19,368 bases of DNA from Clostridium sp. UBA3947. Its GTDB lineage: Bacteria > Bacillota > Clostridia > Clostridiales > Clostridiaceae. Every line of letters begins with the position of its first letter. The first letter of the stretch is position 1. The stretch covers positions 1 through 19,368 of the forward strand of contig DGDR01000176.1 in assembly GCA_002385545.1 (NCBI GenBank), given 5' to 3'. This document shows positions 13,160 through 19,368 of this stretch, piece after piece. A model generated the notes under the pieces. It worked only from the letters and a program-made list of their open reading frames with translations. It did not search any database and was not told the origin of the DNA. The position numbers were made by a program, and so were the translations under genes.

Positions 13160-13918
13160 ATGGCTCAGCACGCACTGTCAAGAACGGAGCTGTTGATAGG
13201 TAAGGAAGCCTTGGATAAACTTAAGGCTAGCAAGGTAGTTGTATTTGGAATAGGCGGTGTAGGTAGCTTTACTGTAGAGGCTCTTGCAAGATCTGGAGTA
13301 GGAAAGCTAGTTCTGATAGACGATGATACTATCTGCTTAACAAATATAAATAGACAGATACATGCCACTACTAAAACCATAAGCAAAAGCAAGGTTGAGG
13401 TTATGAAGGAAAGAGTCCTTCAAATAAATCCAAGATGTGAGGTTACAACCTTTGAAACCTTCGTAAAGGAAGATAACATAAGTGAAATAATTACAGAGGA
13501 TACAGACTATGTGGTAGATGCTATAGATACTGTATCTTCAAAGATAGCGTTGATAGTATGGTGTAAGCAGCATAATATTCCAATTATAAGCTGCATGGGC
13601 ACAGGTAACAAGCTAGATCCAACTCAGTTTAGAATTGCAGATATATATAAGACAAAAATATGTCCTTTATGCAAGGTTATGAGATATGAGCTTAGAAAAA
13701 GAGGAATAGATAGCCTGAAGGTGCTATATTCTGAGGAAGTACCTAGAAAGCCCAAGGAGGATGAGGTTATAACTTGTAAAACTGGCTGCGTATGCACCGG
13801 CGGTACTAAAAAGTGTACAATCCGACGACAGATTCCAGGAAGCATATCCTTTGTTCCACCAGTGGCGGGGATGATAATTGGTGGAGAGGTAATTAAGGAT
13901 TTAACTGGCATTAGATAA
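13160..13918 (+). CDS. tcdA: tRNA threonylcarbamoyladenosine dehydratase
   Basis: 252 residues of the E1/ThiF/MoeB superfamily, TcdA (CsdL/YgdL) branch, which uses ATP to cyclise t6A37 of ANN-decoding tRNAs to ct6A. The ATP-binding loop GIGGVGS is at 30-36, the acidic loop LIDDDTICLTNINRQ at about 52-66, and the catalytic-type lysine in SKSKVEVMKER follows. A Cys-rich part (CPLC, then TCKTGCVCTGG and KKC) lies in the second half, consistent with a metal site or reactive cysteines. The family's closing block IPGSISFVPPVAGMIIGGEV is present. The start has AAAGGAGAG seven to fifteen bases upstream. A terminator hairpin follows and is shared with the opposite gene's end. Confidence 0.92.
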   Translation: MAQHALSRTELLIGKEALDKLKASKVVVFGIGGVGSFTVEALARSGVGKLVLIDDDTICLTNINRQIHATTKTISKSKVEVMKERVLQINPRCEVTTFETFVKEDNISEIITEDTDYVVDAIDTVSSKIALIVWCKQHNIPIISCMGTGNKLDPTQFRIADIYKTKICPLCKVMRYELRKRGIDSLKVLYSEEVPRKPKEDEVITCKTGCVCTGGTKKCTIRRQIPGSISFVPPVAGMIIGGEVIKDLTGIR

Positions 13919-13930
13919 GATTTAAACTAA

Positions 13931-13968
13931 GGGATGCAAGCTAATTAGCACTGCATCCTTTTAATTTA
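13931..13968 (+). terminator. Terminator after tcdA
   Basis: GGATGCA (13932-13938) pairs with TGCATCC (13952-13958), with GCTA/TAGC inside, followed by TTTTAATTT. It covers the stop codon of the convergent minus-strand gene. Confidence 0.8.
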
Positions 13969-14843
13969 TGAAGCTCAGCTTTCTTGATATCTGTGATTGT
14001 TTTGTATAGAAATACTAGCAATTTTTCTATTATTTCCGTTTTCTTTTTGTCCATGTCATTATCATTCAAACAAACAAGCTTTAAGGTAGCAAGCCATTTA
14101 GTAAACTTTATTTCATGCCAATCATTGAAGGATTTTATACATTCAGCTGGAATTCCTTCCTTCAGCCACCGATCCCTAATTCTAATCCTTGTTGCACTCA
14201 CTAATGTGGAAATTCTAAAAAATAATATCTCCTTGTTATCTGAATAAATGGAGCTAAAGTCTACATCGATATGATTAACCAATGATGTCCATTCCTCAAA
14301 CTTAATTTCTAGCAAGCGCTTAAAGTACTTGTCTTCTACGATGGGAAGGACTACACTAAGCATATCATTAATTTCCTCAATGTAATCCTGACGATGGGTT
14401 GAAGATATTACTAAATTTGAAATTGGAGTGTTTGAAATTTGCTTTAAAATAAAATCTGATATTCCTTTAGGTAGGGGCACACCTAGAAGCACAAGATTTT
14501 CAAGAGAACTAGTGGCTTCAATTATTATCAAGGTACTAGCAAATATATTAGTTAATATGGTGGTAGAGTATATAGAAGAAATTCCGATTTCAACAAGTCT
14601 AATAACTAGCAAAAATAAAGAATAGAAGAAAACTTTTTTTAGGCCCTTTTTAAGTCCTGTGCTACTAAATTTTCTCATTTTAATGGCATAAATAGTACCA
14701 GTGAAAGTATCTAATAATAACATTAGTACAAGTATAATTATTTCAGTTTTAAAGGGAGAAATAATAGATAGAAATATACCCATAGTAATTTTATTAAATA
14801 AATTATTCGTTGATAATTTAACTACATTATTCATAATAGCCAC
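13941..14843 (-). CDS. Holin-4-like membrane domain fused to a large unknown cytosolic domain
   Basis: 300 residues. The first 135 resemble the holin_4 (toxin secretion/phage lysis, TcdE-type) family: helices at about 33-51, 70-90 and 95-112, the motif LDTFTGTIYAIKMRKFSS (44-61) with the conserved D-TG, a KKGLKK turn, and the closing ENLVLLGVPLP (115-125). Ordinary holins of this family end near residue 140. Here residues 140-300 add a charged, mainly helical domain with many aromatics (EIKFEEWTSLV, RIRDRWLKEG, FNDWHEIKFTKW) that I do not recognise. The start is taken as GTG 14843 with AGGAGA (14858-14853) nine bases upstream; ATG 14834 is an alternative. No lysis or toxin gene is nearby, so a non-lytic role is possible. 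It is convergent with tcdA. Confidence 0.72.
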   Translation of the reverse strand: MAIMNNVVKLSTNNLFNKITMGIFLSIISPFKTEIIILVLMLLLDTFTGTIYAIKMRKFSSTGLKKGLKKVFFYSLFLLVIRLVEIGISSIYSTTILTNIFASTLIIIEATSSLENLVLLGVPLPKGISDFILKQISNTPISNLVISSTHRQDYIEEINDMLSVVLPIVEDKYFKRLLEIKFEEWTSLVNHIDVDFSSIYSDNKEILFFRISTLVSATRIRIRDRWLKEGIPAECIKSFNDWHEIKFTKWLATLKLVCLNDNDMDKKKTEIIEKLLVFLYKTITDIKKAELHKLKGCSAN

Positions 14844-15027
14844 CCAACAGAATCTCCTCTCTGATACAATATATTCGTTTATTTGACCTTTTGCTACAAA
14901 TTTTTACGATGAAAAATAAGGGGCTGGGGCATAACTAGCAAATATGTGGTCTATGGAACAGTTTTTTGTTGGTTTATAAGCTGTATACCTTTGTTATCCG
15001 TTAGCTTGAATATAATTTAGCAGGTCC

Positions 15028-15076
15028 AGATATCTTATATTTTATATCTGACACATTAGTTCTGACCTCTGATTTC
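15028..15076. repeat. Degenerate heptamer tract, 7 units
   Basis: Seven consecutive 7-base units: agatatc, ttatatt, ttatatc, tgacaca, ttagttc, tgacctc, tgatttc. Five end in TC, matching the consensus TRANNTC seen at 1858-1885 and 10754-10795. It is intergenic. Confidence 0.65.
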
Positions 15077-15172
15077 TAAAAGTTCGGCAGCACTTTTTTA
15101 TATAGGGTTTTTTCAAAAGAAGTTGATGAAAAAAGGGGATGTTTGGATAAGCATTAAGGGCAATTATGCATA

Positions 15173-15231
15173 AAAAGACTGTTGCACAAAGAATATCAAA
15201 TTAATTCTTCTGCAACAGCCTTTTTGCTTTA
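15173..15231 (-). terminator. Terminator of the methyltransferase gene
   Basis: CTGTTGCA (15179-15186) pairs with TGCAACAG (15211-15218), AAAAAG with CTTTTT outside, and AGAAT with ATTCT inside. On the minus strand a TTTTTA run follows. The upstream arm on that strand reads TGTTGCAGAAGAATTAATTT. Confidence 0.82.
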
Positions 15232-15271
15232 ACTATGATATGACAAGAGCCTATAATAGAAACCAAGCTTA

Positions 15272-16471
15272 TTATTGCTCCATATCAATTTCATTTATGT
15301 ACTGATATAAAGAAGGATATACATTTAATTGAGACATTAAATTCACATATTCCTCCATGGCAGCAGGATTTTCCTTGCCAGTTCTTATAGCCCTAATCAT
15401 TAGATTTTTTGGAGTTTCTAAAGGAGATATATACTCTACAACAGAAACATCATAGCCTTTAGCCTCTAGCATGAGAGCCCTCATTCCATCGGTGAGCACA
15501 TCTGCCATTCTAGCTTTTAGTATTCCATGTTTTAATATGCCTTTGAAGGGCTCATAGCTATATTGATTCAAAAGCTCCCTTTGGCAGCAGGGCACTGCAA
15601 TTATAACCTGTGATTTTAATCGAACACCAAAGGCAAGAGCCATATCTGTGGCAGTATTACAAGCATGTAGAGAGATTACAATGTGGATTTTTTTATTAGT
15701 AGTAAAGTCCTTAATGTCCATGGCATGGAACTCCATATTCCGATATCCTAGATTATTTGCCATTTTCTTTGAAGCTTCAATAACGGCTGGAGAGTAGTCA
15801 ATACCTATAAAGTGACACTTTTTCTTCTTAACCTCTGTTAAATAATAATTTAGTACAAAGGTAAGATAAGATTTACCACAACCGCAATCTATAACATTTA
15901 TGGTTTCTTGTGAAGGCAGTTTATCGATTATTCCTTCAAGCAATTCTACATAGTGATCTATTTGATTGTACTTTCTTATTTTGTCGTTCTTTATTTTTCC
16001 TTCCTTGCTCATAATTCCTATCTCTTTTAATAGAGCATCGGCCTTACCTGGCTTGATGTAATAATCCCTATTCAAAAGGGTTGAAGTTTCAACGATATGA
16101 GTGCTATTAGAAGGAGCTTTTGGGTCATCGTTGTCGCTATCCTTAACCTCGGTGGAGGTCATCTTTACATTTTTGTTATCAGCAGATATTAATAAAGCCG
16201 TTCCTCTCTCCCTATATAGCACAGATAGTGAATCATATTGGGCGCAAAGTTCTGCTAGCCTTTCACAGAGTTCAGCCATTGCTAATAATTCGGTCTTTCC
16301 TCCAAAGTTATAGCTTATCTTTTCGTCTTTATATTGGCCTGTACCCTTGAACTCTTTTAAGCCCGCAGTGTAGGTTACGTAAATTCCTTTGAAAATATCT
16401 TTGTTTTCATTGAAGCGGCTTTCTAGGCCTATCAGAAAGAGTTTGACTTTGTTTATGGTTTGCTTGTTCAT
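15272..16471 (-). CDS. Class I SAM-dependent methyltransferase (Methyltransf_32/METTL25-like)
   Basis: 399 residues. The C-terminal half is a Rossmann methyltransferase: motif I VIDCGCGKSYLTF (193-205), the acidic end of strand 2 in FIGIDYSP (D225), then HAMDIKDF, and the characteristic ISLHACNTATD (266-276) and VPCCQREL (293-300). The HACxxATD plus PCC pattern is that of the Methyltransf_32 family, which includes animal METTL25 and the C-terminal part of GSTCD. Residues 1-190 form a separate N-terminal domain not recognised here, with an Asp/Ser/Asn-rich linker near 105-128. The substrate is unknown. The ATG at 16471 has AAAGGAGG 7-14 bases upstream, and immediately before that lies a GC-rich palindromic element (16489-16537). 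Confidence 0.82.
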   Translation of the reverse strand: MNKQTINKVKLFLIGLESRFNENKDIFKGIYVTYTAGLKEFKGTGQYKDEKISYNFGGKTELLAMAELCERLAELCAQYDSLSVLYRERGTALLISADNKNVKMTSTEVKDSDNDDPKAPSNSTHIVETSTLLNRDYYIKPGKADALLKEIGIMSKEGKIKNDKIRKYNQIDHYVELLEGIIDKLPSQETINVIDCGCGKSYLTFVLNYYLTEVKKKKCHFIGIDYSPAVIEASKKMANNLGYRNMEFHAMDIKDFTTNKKIHIVISLHACNTATDMALAFGVRLKSQVIIAVPCCQRELLNQYSYEPFKGILKHGILKARMADVLTDGMRALMLEAKGYDVSVVEYISPLETPKNLMIRAIRTGKENPAAMEEYVNLMSQLNVYPSLYQYINEIDMEQ

Positions 16472-16488
16472 AGCTGGTTTCCTCCTTT

Positions 16489-16537
16489 GCCCCAGGGGCG
16501 TGCAGTATATGTCGAAGGAACCGCGTGCCCCTGGGGC
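16489..16537. repeat. GC-rich REP-like palindromic element, two-arm copy
   Basis: GCCCCAGGGGCGTGC (16489-16503) pairs with GCGTGCCCCTGGGGC (16523-16537) as a 15-base helix (two G-U pairs as RNA) around a 19-base loop. TCGAA occurs in the loop and again just outside the second arm (16541-16545). The first 28 bases match 4813-4840 at 24 positions. It lies 2-3 bases from the methyltransferase ribosome binding site. Confidence 0.75.
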
Positions 16538-16567
16538 GTGTCGAAAAAAGTATATATTTATTTCTAT

Positions 16568-18118
16568 CTATTTGAATTGTATCATAGATGTAAACTCATT
16601 AACATAAGGGTTACCCTTCGAGTTTAACAAATCAACAGTGGTTACTGCAACCTGATAAACAGGCTGAAACTTAATTCCATCATTATTTTTAACGCCATAG
16701 CCTAAAAAGGCATGTATCATATAATGTTTATCACCACTCTTACCAAGATACATCATAGTGTGATCTGGCATAAAGAATAAGGATCCAGGGCTTAGCTTCT
16801 CAATGGCTTCAATACGTTGAGCATAAGACTCACCAGCTGTAAACCTGATAACATCGGCAGCACTAATTTCTTGCTCATCGGTATTCCTTGGAAGATAGAT
16901 TCCAAAGGTTCGATATACTGAAGAGGTAAAGCTTGAACAGTCTCGTCCAGAGTATTTATCTCCCCAATCATATGGAAAGCCTTGAAACTTAAAGGCTTCT
17001 GTAATTACATTGTAGGTAGTATAGGGCAGATAGCCCAAATGTACATCTATAGTATTTGCAATCTTTTCTTCAATAAATTCCAGCTTTCCTTCAGCATTTT
17101 TTATAGGTAGCTTTACCAAGTAGTGAGTGGAATTATTATTGCTTTCCGCAAGAGGGATTTTTGAACCCATCATAAAATTAATTTCATCATTATTATAATT
17201 AATCTTTAGGATGGCGGCGGTTACTATAAGAAATTCATTGCTATTAATATAATTAAAAACTGTATCCTTATCTTCCGATAGGGCAACGGCGCTACTGTGT
17301 ATCCAACCTCTATAGTTATAGGATTGAACAAAGCACCAATTCTTATCTGCAGATACATGAAGAACTGCTACTGCTTCACAAGGATTTATTCCTGTCTCTT
17401 GAAACCTATCTAGCTTTTGATTAGAACTGCTGTTATAAGCAGCCACCTCTGTGGGAAAACTTCTAATGGAGGATTTTTTTACTGTTATGCCCCACTGTAC
17501 TTTATTATCTTCCTTAATAGAAGCTTTATTTATATTTTCATTTATCTTATTGTAGAAATCTTTAGTTAAAGGATCTCCTTTATAATTATACATGGTTTTA
17601 CTAGGAAGCTTGTACTCATTTATCAGCTTAAGTAAGTCAGAACCGCTTATGGAATCTGGGTATTTTGATAAATCATAAACGGTATCAACATTATCTATTA
17701 TATAAGTATTAATTTTATTTATCTGATCTTGAGTTAGTAATATTTCATTATCATTATAAATGCTTGTCCAATAATTAGAGGTAATTTGATCCTTAGTAAC
17801 ATTAGGAGTAAGAATTCCTTTACCATCTTGGGCAAGGGTCTTAAAAGCTTCTTTGTTTGTGTTAACGTCTTCTTCTAGGTTATTATTTTGGAAGTTATTA
17901 TTTTCCTTTGAGCTTTCATTTTCCTTGTTTTCCGTTATAGTGTTTTCAGAGTTTCTAGTAGAATTATTTGCATTGTTGATTTCTTGGCTGGCGCTTACAT
18001 AAACAGTTACTCTATTTTTTATGTTTATACATAGAGCTACTGTTATTATTAGCAAGCATATTATTGATAACAATAAAGTAGTAGATTTATGTAAAAAAGG
18101 CTTTTTAATAATAAACAC
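16568..18118 (-). CDS. SH3-NlpC/P60 (C40) peptidoglycan endopeptidase with N-terminal membrane anchor or signal
   Basis: Up to 516 residues. A basic N-terminus and one hydrophobic helix (about 13-32) indicate export. Residues 45-85 are an Asn/Glu/Ser-rich linker. A conserved lead domain (about 110-200, NLPC_P60-stabilising type) is followed by SH3-like domains (about 208-365; RSFPTEV, WCFVQSYNYRGWIHSS). The C-terminal NlpC/P60 domain has C394 (GRDCSSF), H453 (PDHTMMYLG) and H469 (MIHAF), so the active site is intact; it should cut peptide stems of peptidoglycan, as in YkfC-like enzymes. The frame opens with GTG at 18118, but this GTG is part of the perfect Shine-Dalgarno AGGAGGTG (18123-18116) and cannot itself be used; no ATG follows soon. 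ATT codons at 18112 or 18109 are the likely start. Confidence 0.87.
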   Translation of the reverse strand: MFIIKKPFLHKSTTLLLSIICLLIITVALCINIKNRVTVYVSASQEINNANNSTRNSENTITENKENESSKENNNFQNNNLEEDVNTNKEAFKTLAQDGKGILTPNVTKDQITSNYWTSIYNDNEILLTQDQINKINTYIIDNVDTVYDLSKYPDSISGSDLLKLINEYKLPSKTMYNYKGDPLTKDFYNKINENINKASIKEDNKVQWGITVKKSSIRSFPTEVAAYNSSSNQKLDRFQETGINPCEAVAVLHVSADKNWCFVQSYNYRGWIHSSAVALSEDKDTVFNYINSNEFLIVTAAILKINYNNDEINFMMGSKIPLAESNNNSTHYLVKLPIKNAEGKLEFIEEKIANTIDVHLGYLPYTTYNVITEAFKFQGFPYDWGDKYSGRDCSSFTSSVYRTFGIYLPRNTDEQEISAADVIRFTAGESYAQRIEAIEKLSPGSLFFMPDHTMMYLGKSGDKHYMIHAFLGYGVKNNDGIKFQPVYQVAVTTVDLLNSKGNPYVNEFTSMIQFK

Positions 18119-18141
18119 CTCCTAAAAGCAGTATATGTAAA

Positions 18142-18170
18142 ATTATAACATTTTTAATATTATTACTCAA
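18142..18170 (-). promoter_or_regulatory. Sigma-A promoter of the NlpC/P60 gene
   Basis: On the minus strand -35 TTGAGT (18170-18165), 17-base spacer, perfect -10 TATAAT (18147-18142). The leader would be only about 12-15 bases before the Shine-Dalgarno. Confidence 0.75.
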
Positions 18171-18211
18171 TGAATGTATAAAGACTATAAGTAATATGAA
18201 AATTATATTTC

Positions 18212-18240
18212 TTGAATTAGCGCTCTAATAGTAATATGAT
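18212..18240 (+). promoter_or_regulatory. Sigma-A promoter of the GNAT gene
   Basis: TTGAAT at 18212-18217, 17-base spacer, TATGAT at 18235-18240. Divergent from the NlpC/P60 promoter. Confidence 0.65.
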
Positions 18241-18299
18241 TTTATATGTAGTAGTTGTTTCAAAAATCTTTTATCCAGAAGCTTTAGGGGAGAGGGAAA

Positions 18300-19232
18300 A
18301 TGGTAAATAAAATAGCAATCATTGAAAATGTAGCAGGTAAAGATGATCAATATATAATTAAAGATACCACTGGAATTACAGCTGGTAGAATTTTTTTAGT
18401 GGATTACCAGCCTGAGGACCGTAGTTGTATTTTTAGAATTAACTATTACAGGAAAAATCATAGTTCCGTTCTTAGGGAAGCTCTAAAAATTTTTCTTGAA
18501 AAAATATTTCATTCCACTACTACTCATAAAGTAAATGTTTTAATCGATGAAGAAAACGATATCTTACCATTTACCGATTTAGGATTTACTTTAGAAGGAA
18601 TCTTGGATGAGAATATAGTATCTAATGGACATTATAAAACTGAGTTTTTATTTGGAATTACCGATTTAGACTTTGAAAGATTTCATAAGTCAAATATATT
18701 AAGGTTAAAAGGTAGAAATATCGAATTAAAAATTCTAACTCCTGAAGACGCTGAAGCTATGCTGGACTATTATATTAGAAATAAGGATTTTCTGCAAGCT
18801 TTTGAGCCTTGCAGGGAAAAATCCTTCTATACTCTAGAAGTACAGAGAAGAATTTTAATAGAAAGCTACAGTCAATATCTAAATGGAACAGATTTAGCCT
18901 TTGGAATATATAAGGATAATATGCTTATAGGAAAAATAAAATTAAGCAATATAATTATGGGTGTTCTTAAAAGCTGCAACATTGGATATTCCTTAGATAA
19001 GGATTATGAAGATAGAGGATATATGAAGGAAGCAGTAAGGCTAGTAATACAGTATGCCTTTAATGAAATGGGCTTGCATAGAATAGAAGCATCTACTTTA
19101 TTAGATAATGTAAAGTCCCAAAGGGTTTTACTTGCCAATGGGTTTAAGGAGCTTGGAATCAACAAGGATTACTTGCTTATAAATGGGGCTTGGAGAGATC
19201 ATAAAACTTTTTATATTATAAATAATAGATAA
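18300..19232 (+). CDS. Two-domain GNAT acetyltransferase (C-terminal RimJ/RimL type)
   Basis: 310 residues. Residues about 133-310 are a GNAT domain of the RimJ/RimL/SpeG kind: LRLKGRNIELKILTPEDAEA at its start, IGYSLDKDYEDRGYMKEAVR (228-247) where acetyl-CoA pyrophosphate binds, HRIEASTLLDNVKSQRVL and the closing NGFKELG...YLLINGAWRDH. The usual Q/RxxGxG/A loop is here EDRGYMKEA, slightly divergent. Residues 1-125 look like the tail of a second, degenerate GNAT domain (LGFTLEGILDENIVSNGHYKTEFLFG at 94-119), without an obvious CoA loop. The acceptor could be a protein N-terminus, a polyamine or a small molecule; sequence alone does not say. The ATG at 18300 follows AGGGGAGAGGG. It is divergent from the NlpC/P60 gene. 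Confidence 0.82.
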   Translation: MVNKIAIIENVAGKDDQYIIKDTTGITAGRIFLVDYQPEDRSCIFRINYYRKNHSSVLREALKIFLEKIFHSTTTHKVNVLIDEENDILPFTDLGFTLEGILDENIVSNGHYKTEFLFGITDLDFERFHKSNILRLKGRNIELKILTPEDAEAMLDYYIRNKDFLQAFEPCREKSFYTLEVQRRILIESYSQYLNGTDLAFGIYKDNMLIGKIKLSNIIMGVLKSCNIGYSLDKDYEDRGYMKEAVRLVIQYAFNEMGLHRIEASTLLDNVKSQRVLLANGFKELGINKDYLLINGAWRDHKTFYIINNR

Positions 19233-19255
19233 TTTTAATGTTTTTGTAGACATAA

Positions 19256-19296
19256 AGTAGAGGAGCTTTTTAGATTAATAGTGCAAGCCCTCTACT
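19256..19296 (+). terminator. Hairpin after the GNAT gene, possibly a terminator
   Basis: AGTAGAGG (19256-19263) pairs with CCTCTACT (19289-19296) and GCTT (19265-19268) with AAGC (19285-19288), one base bulged. There is no real T-run after it, so it may be a weak terminator or another RNA element. Confidence 0.4.
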
Positions 19297-19368
19297 GAGT
19301 TTGTAGAGATTTAATAGCCATTATTTTCTATAAAGATTTTTACTAAAAATTGTTGGTTTGTCAAACAT

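Larger units (their letters stand above)
14844..15271. other. Intergenic region upstream of the holin-like gene
   Basis: 428 bases without a gene. It contains the holin-like gene's ribosome binding site (14853-14858), a heptamer repeat tract (15028-15076) and the methyltransferase terminator (15173-15224). Bases 14900-15027 and 15080-15170 show no convincing feature; a weak AAAAGT/ACTTTT pairing near 15078-15097 is too short to call. Confidence 0.65.

Noticed and set aside
9830..14843. Prophage region
   Set aside because: Two holin-like genes occur, but there are no structural, replication, integrase or endolysin genes and no attachment repeats; mtnN, luxS and tcdA are chromosomal genes.
15028..15076. 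CRISPR array
   Set aside because: Units are 7 bases with no spacers, and no cas gene is present.
16389..16607. Plus-strand frame through the GC-rich element
   Set aside because: It is antisense to the methyltransferase start and only crosses the repeat; no ribosome binding site.

Overview
The window reads as chromosomal DNA from a low-GC, anaerobic, spore-forming member of the Clostridia, most likely Clostridium in the strict sense. The signs are AT-rich codon use, strong GGAGG-type ribosome binding sites, a flavodiiron protein (FprA type), an EFR1-type flavodoxin/ferredoxin, a SPOCS (DUF3794) protein, a CgeB-like glycosyltransferase, and LuxS with MTA/SAH nucleosidase. I see no rRNA, tRNA, CRISPR array, transposase or phage structural gene. 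The region looks like core chromosome with small lineage-specific insertions.

Layout. 1-1570: a two-gene operon (TIM-barrel protein of unknown substrate, then EFR1 ferredoxin) closed by a terminator. 1580-2140: two tiny cysteine-rich proteins sharing a Cx2Cx7C core. 2361-4902: a strong promoter, a structured leader, a short D-3-phosphoglycerate dehydrogenase (serA), an intercistronic stem-loop, a DUF1015 protein and a terminator. 4970-6250: flavodiiron protein with a leader that can pair with its own Shine-Dalgarno. 6234-7428: a SPOCS protein and, divergently, a small beta-sandwich-like acidic protein. 7457-9650: a minus-strand pair, polysaccharide pyruvyl transferase and CgeB-like glycosyltransferase, behind a sigma-K-like promoter; this suggests spore-surface glycan work. 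9650-10099: non-coding or decayed DNA. 10113-10583: a stand-alone LLH-family holin. 10810-11566: mtnN. 11592-12550: a frameshifted fragment followed by its intact paralogue, a three-helix membrane protein. 12659-13962: luxS and tcdA. 13941-14843: a holin-4-like membrane domain with a long unknown cytosolic part. 15272-18170: METTL25-like methyltransferase and SH3-NlpC/P60 peptidase. 18212-19232: a two-domain GNAT acetyltransferase.

How the genes fit together. mtnN and luxS, on opposite strands about 1.2 kb apart, supply the two steps that turn S-adenosylhomocysteine into homocysteine plus the AI-2 precursor. serA and the DUF1015 gene appear to be one serine-related transcription unit with no serC or serB in view. 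The SPOCS, pyruvyl transferase and CgeB-like genes could all serve the spore envelope.

The most unusual content is non-coding. A GC-rich palindromic element occurs at two places; one copy supplies the stop codon and last seven residues of the DUF1015 protein, and the other sits directly before the methyltransferase ribosome binding site. Degenerate 7-bp repeat tracts (consensus near TRANNTC) lie in three intergenic regions. A family of terminator hairpins with a TGTTGCA core ends three minus-strand genes. Several leaders have structures that could control translation.
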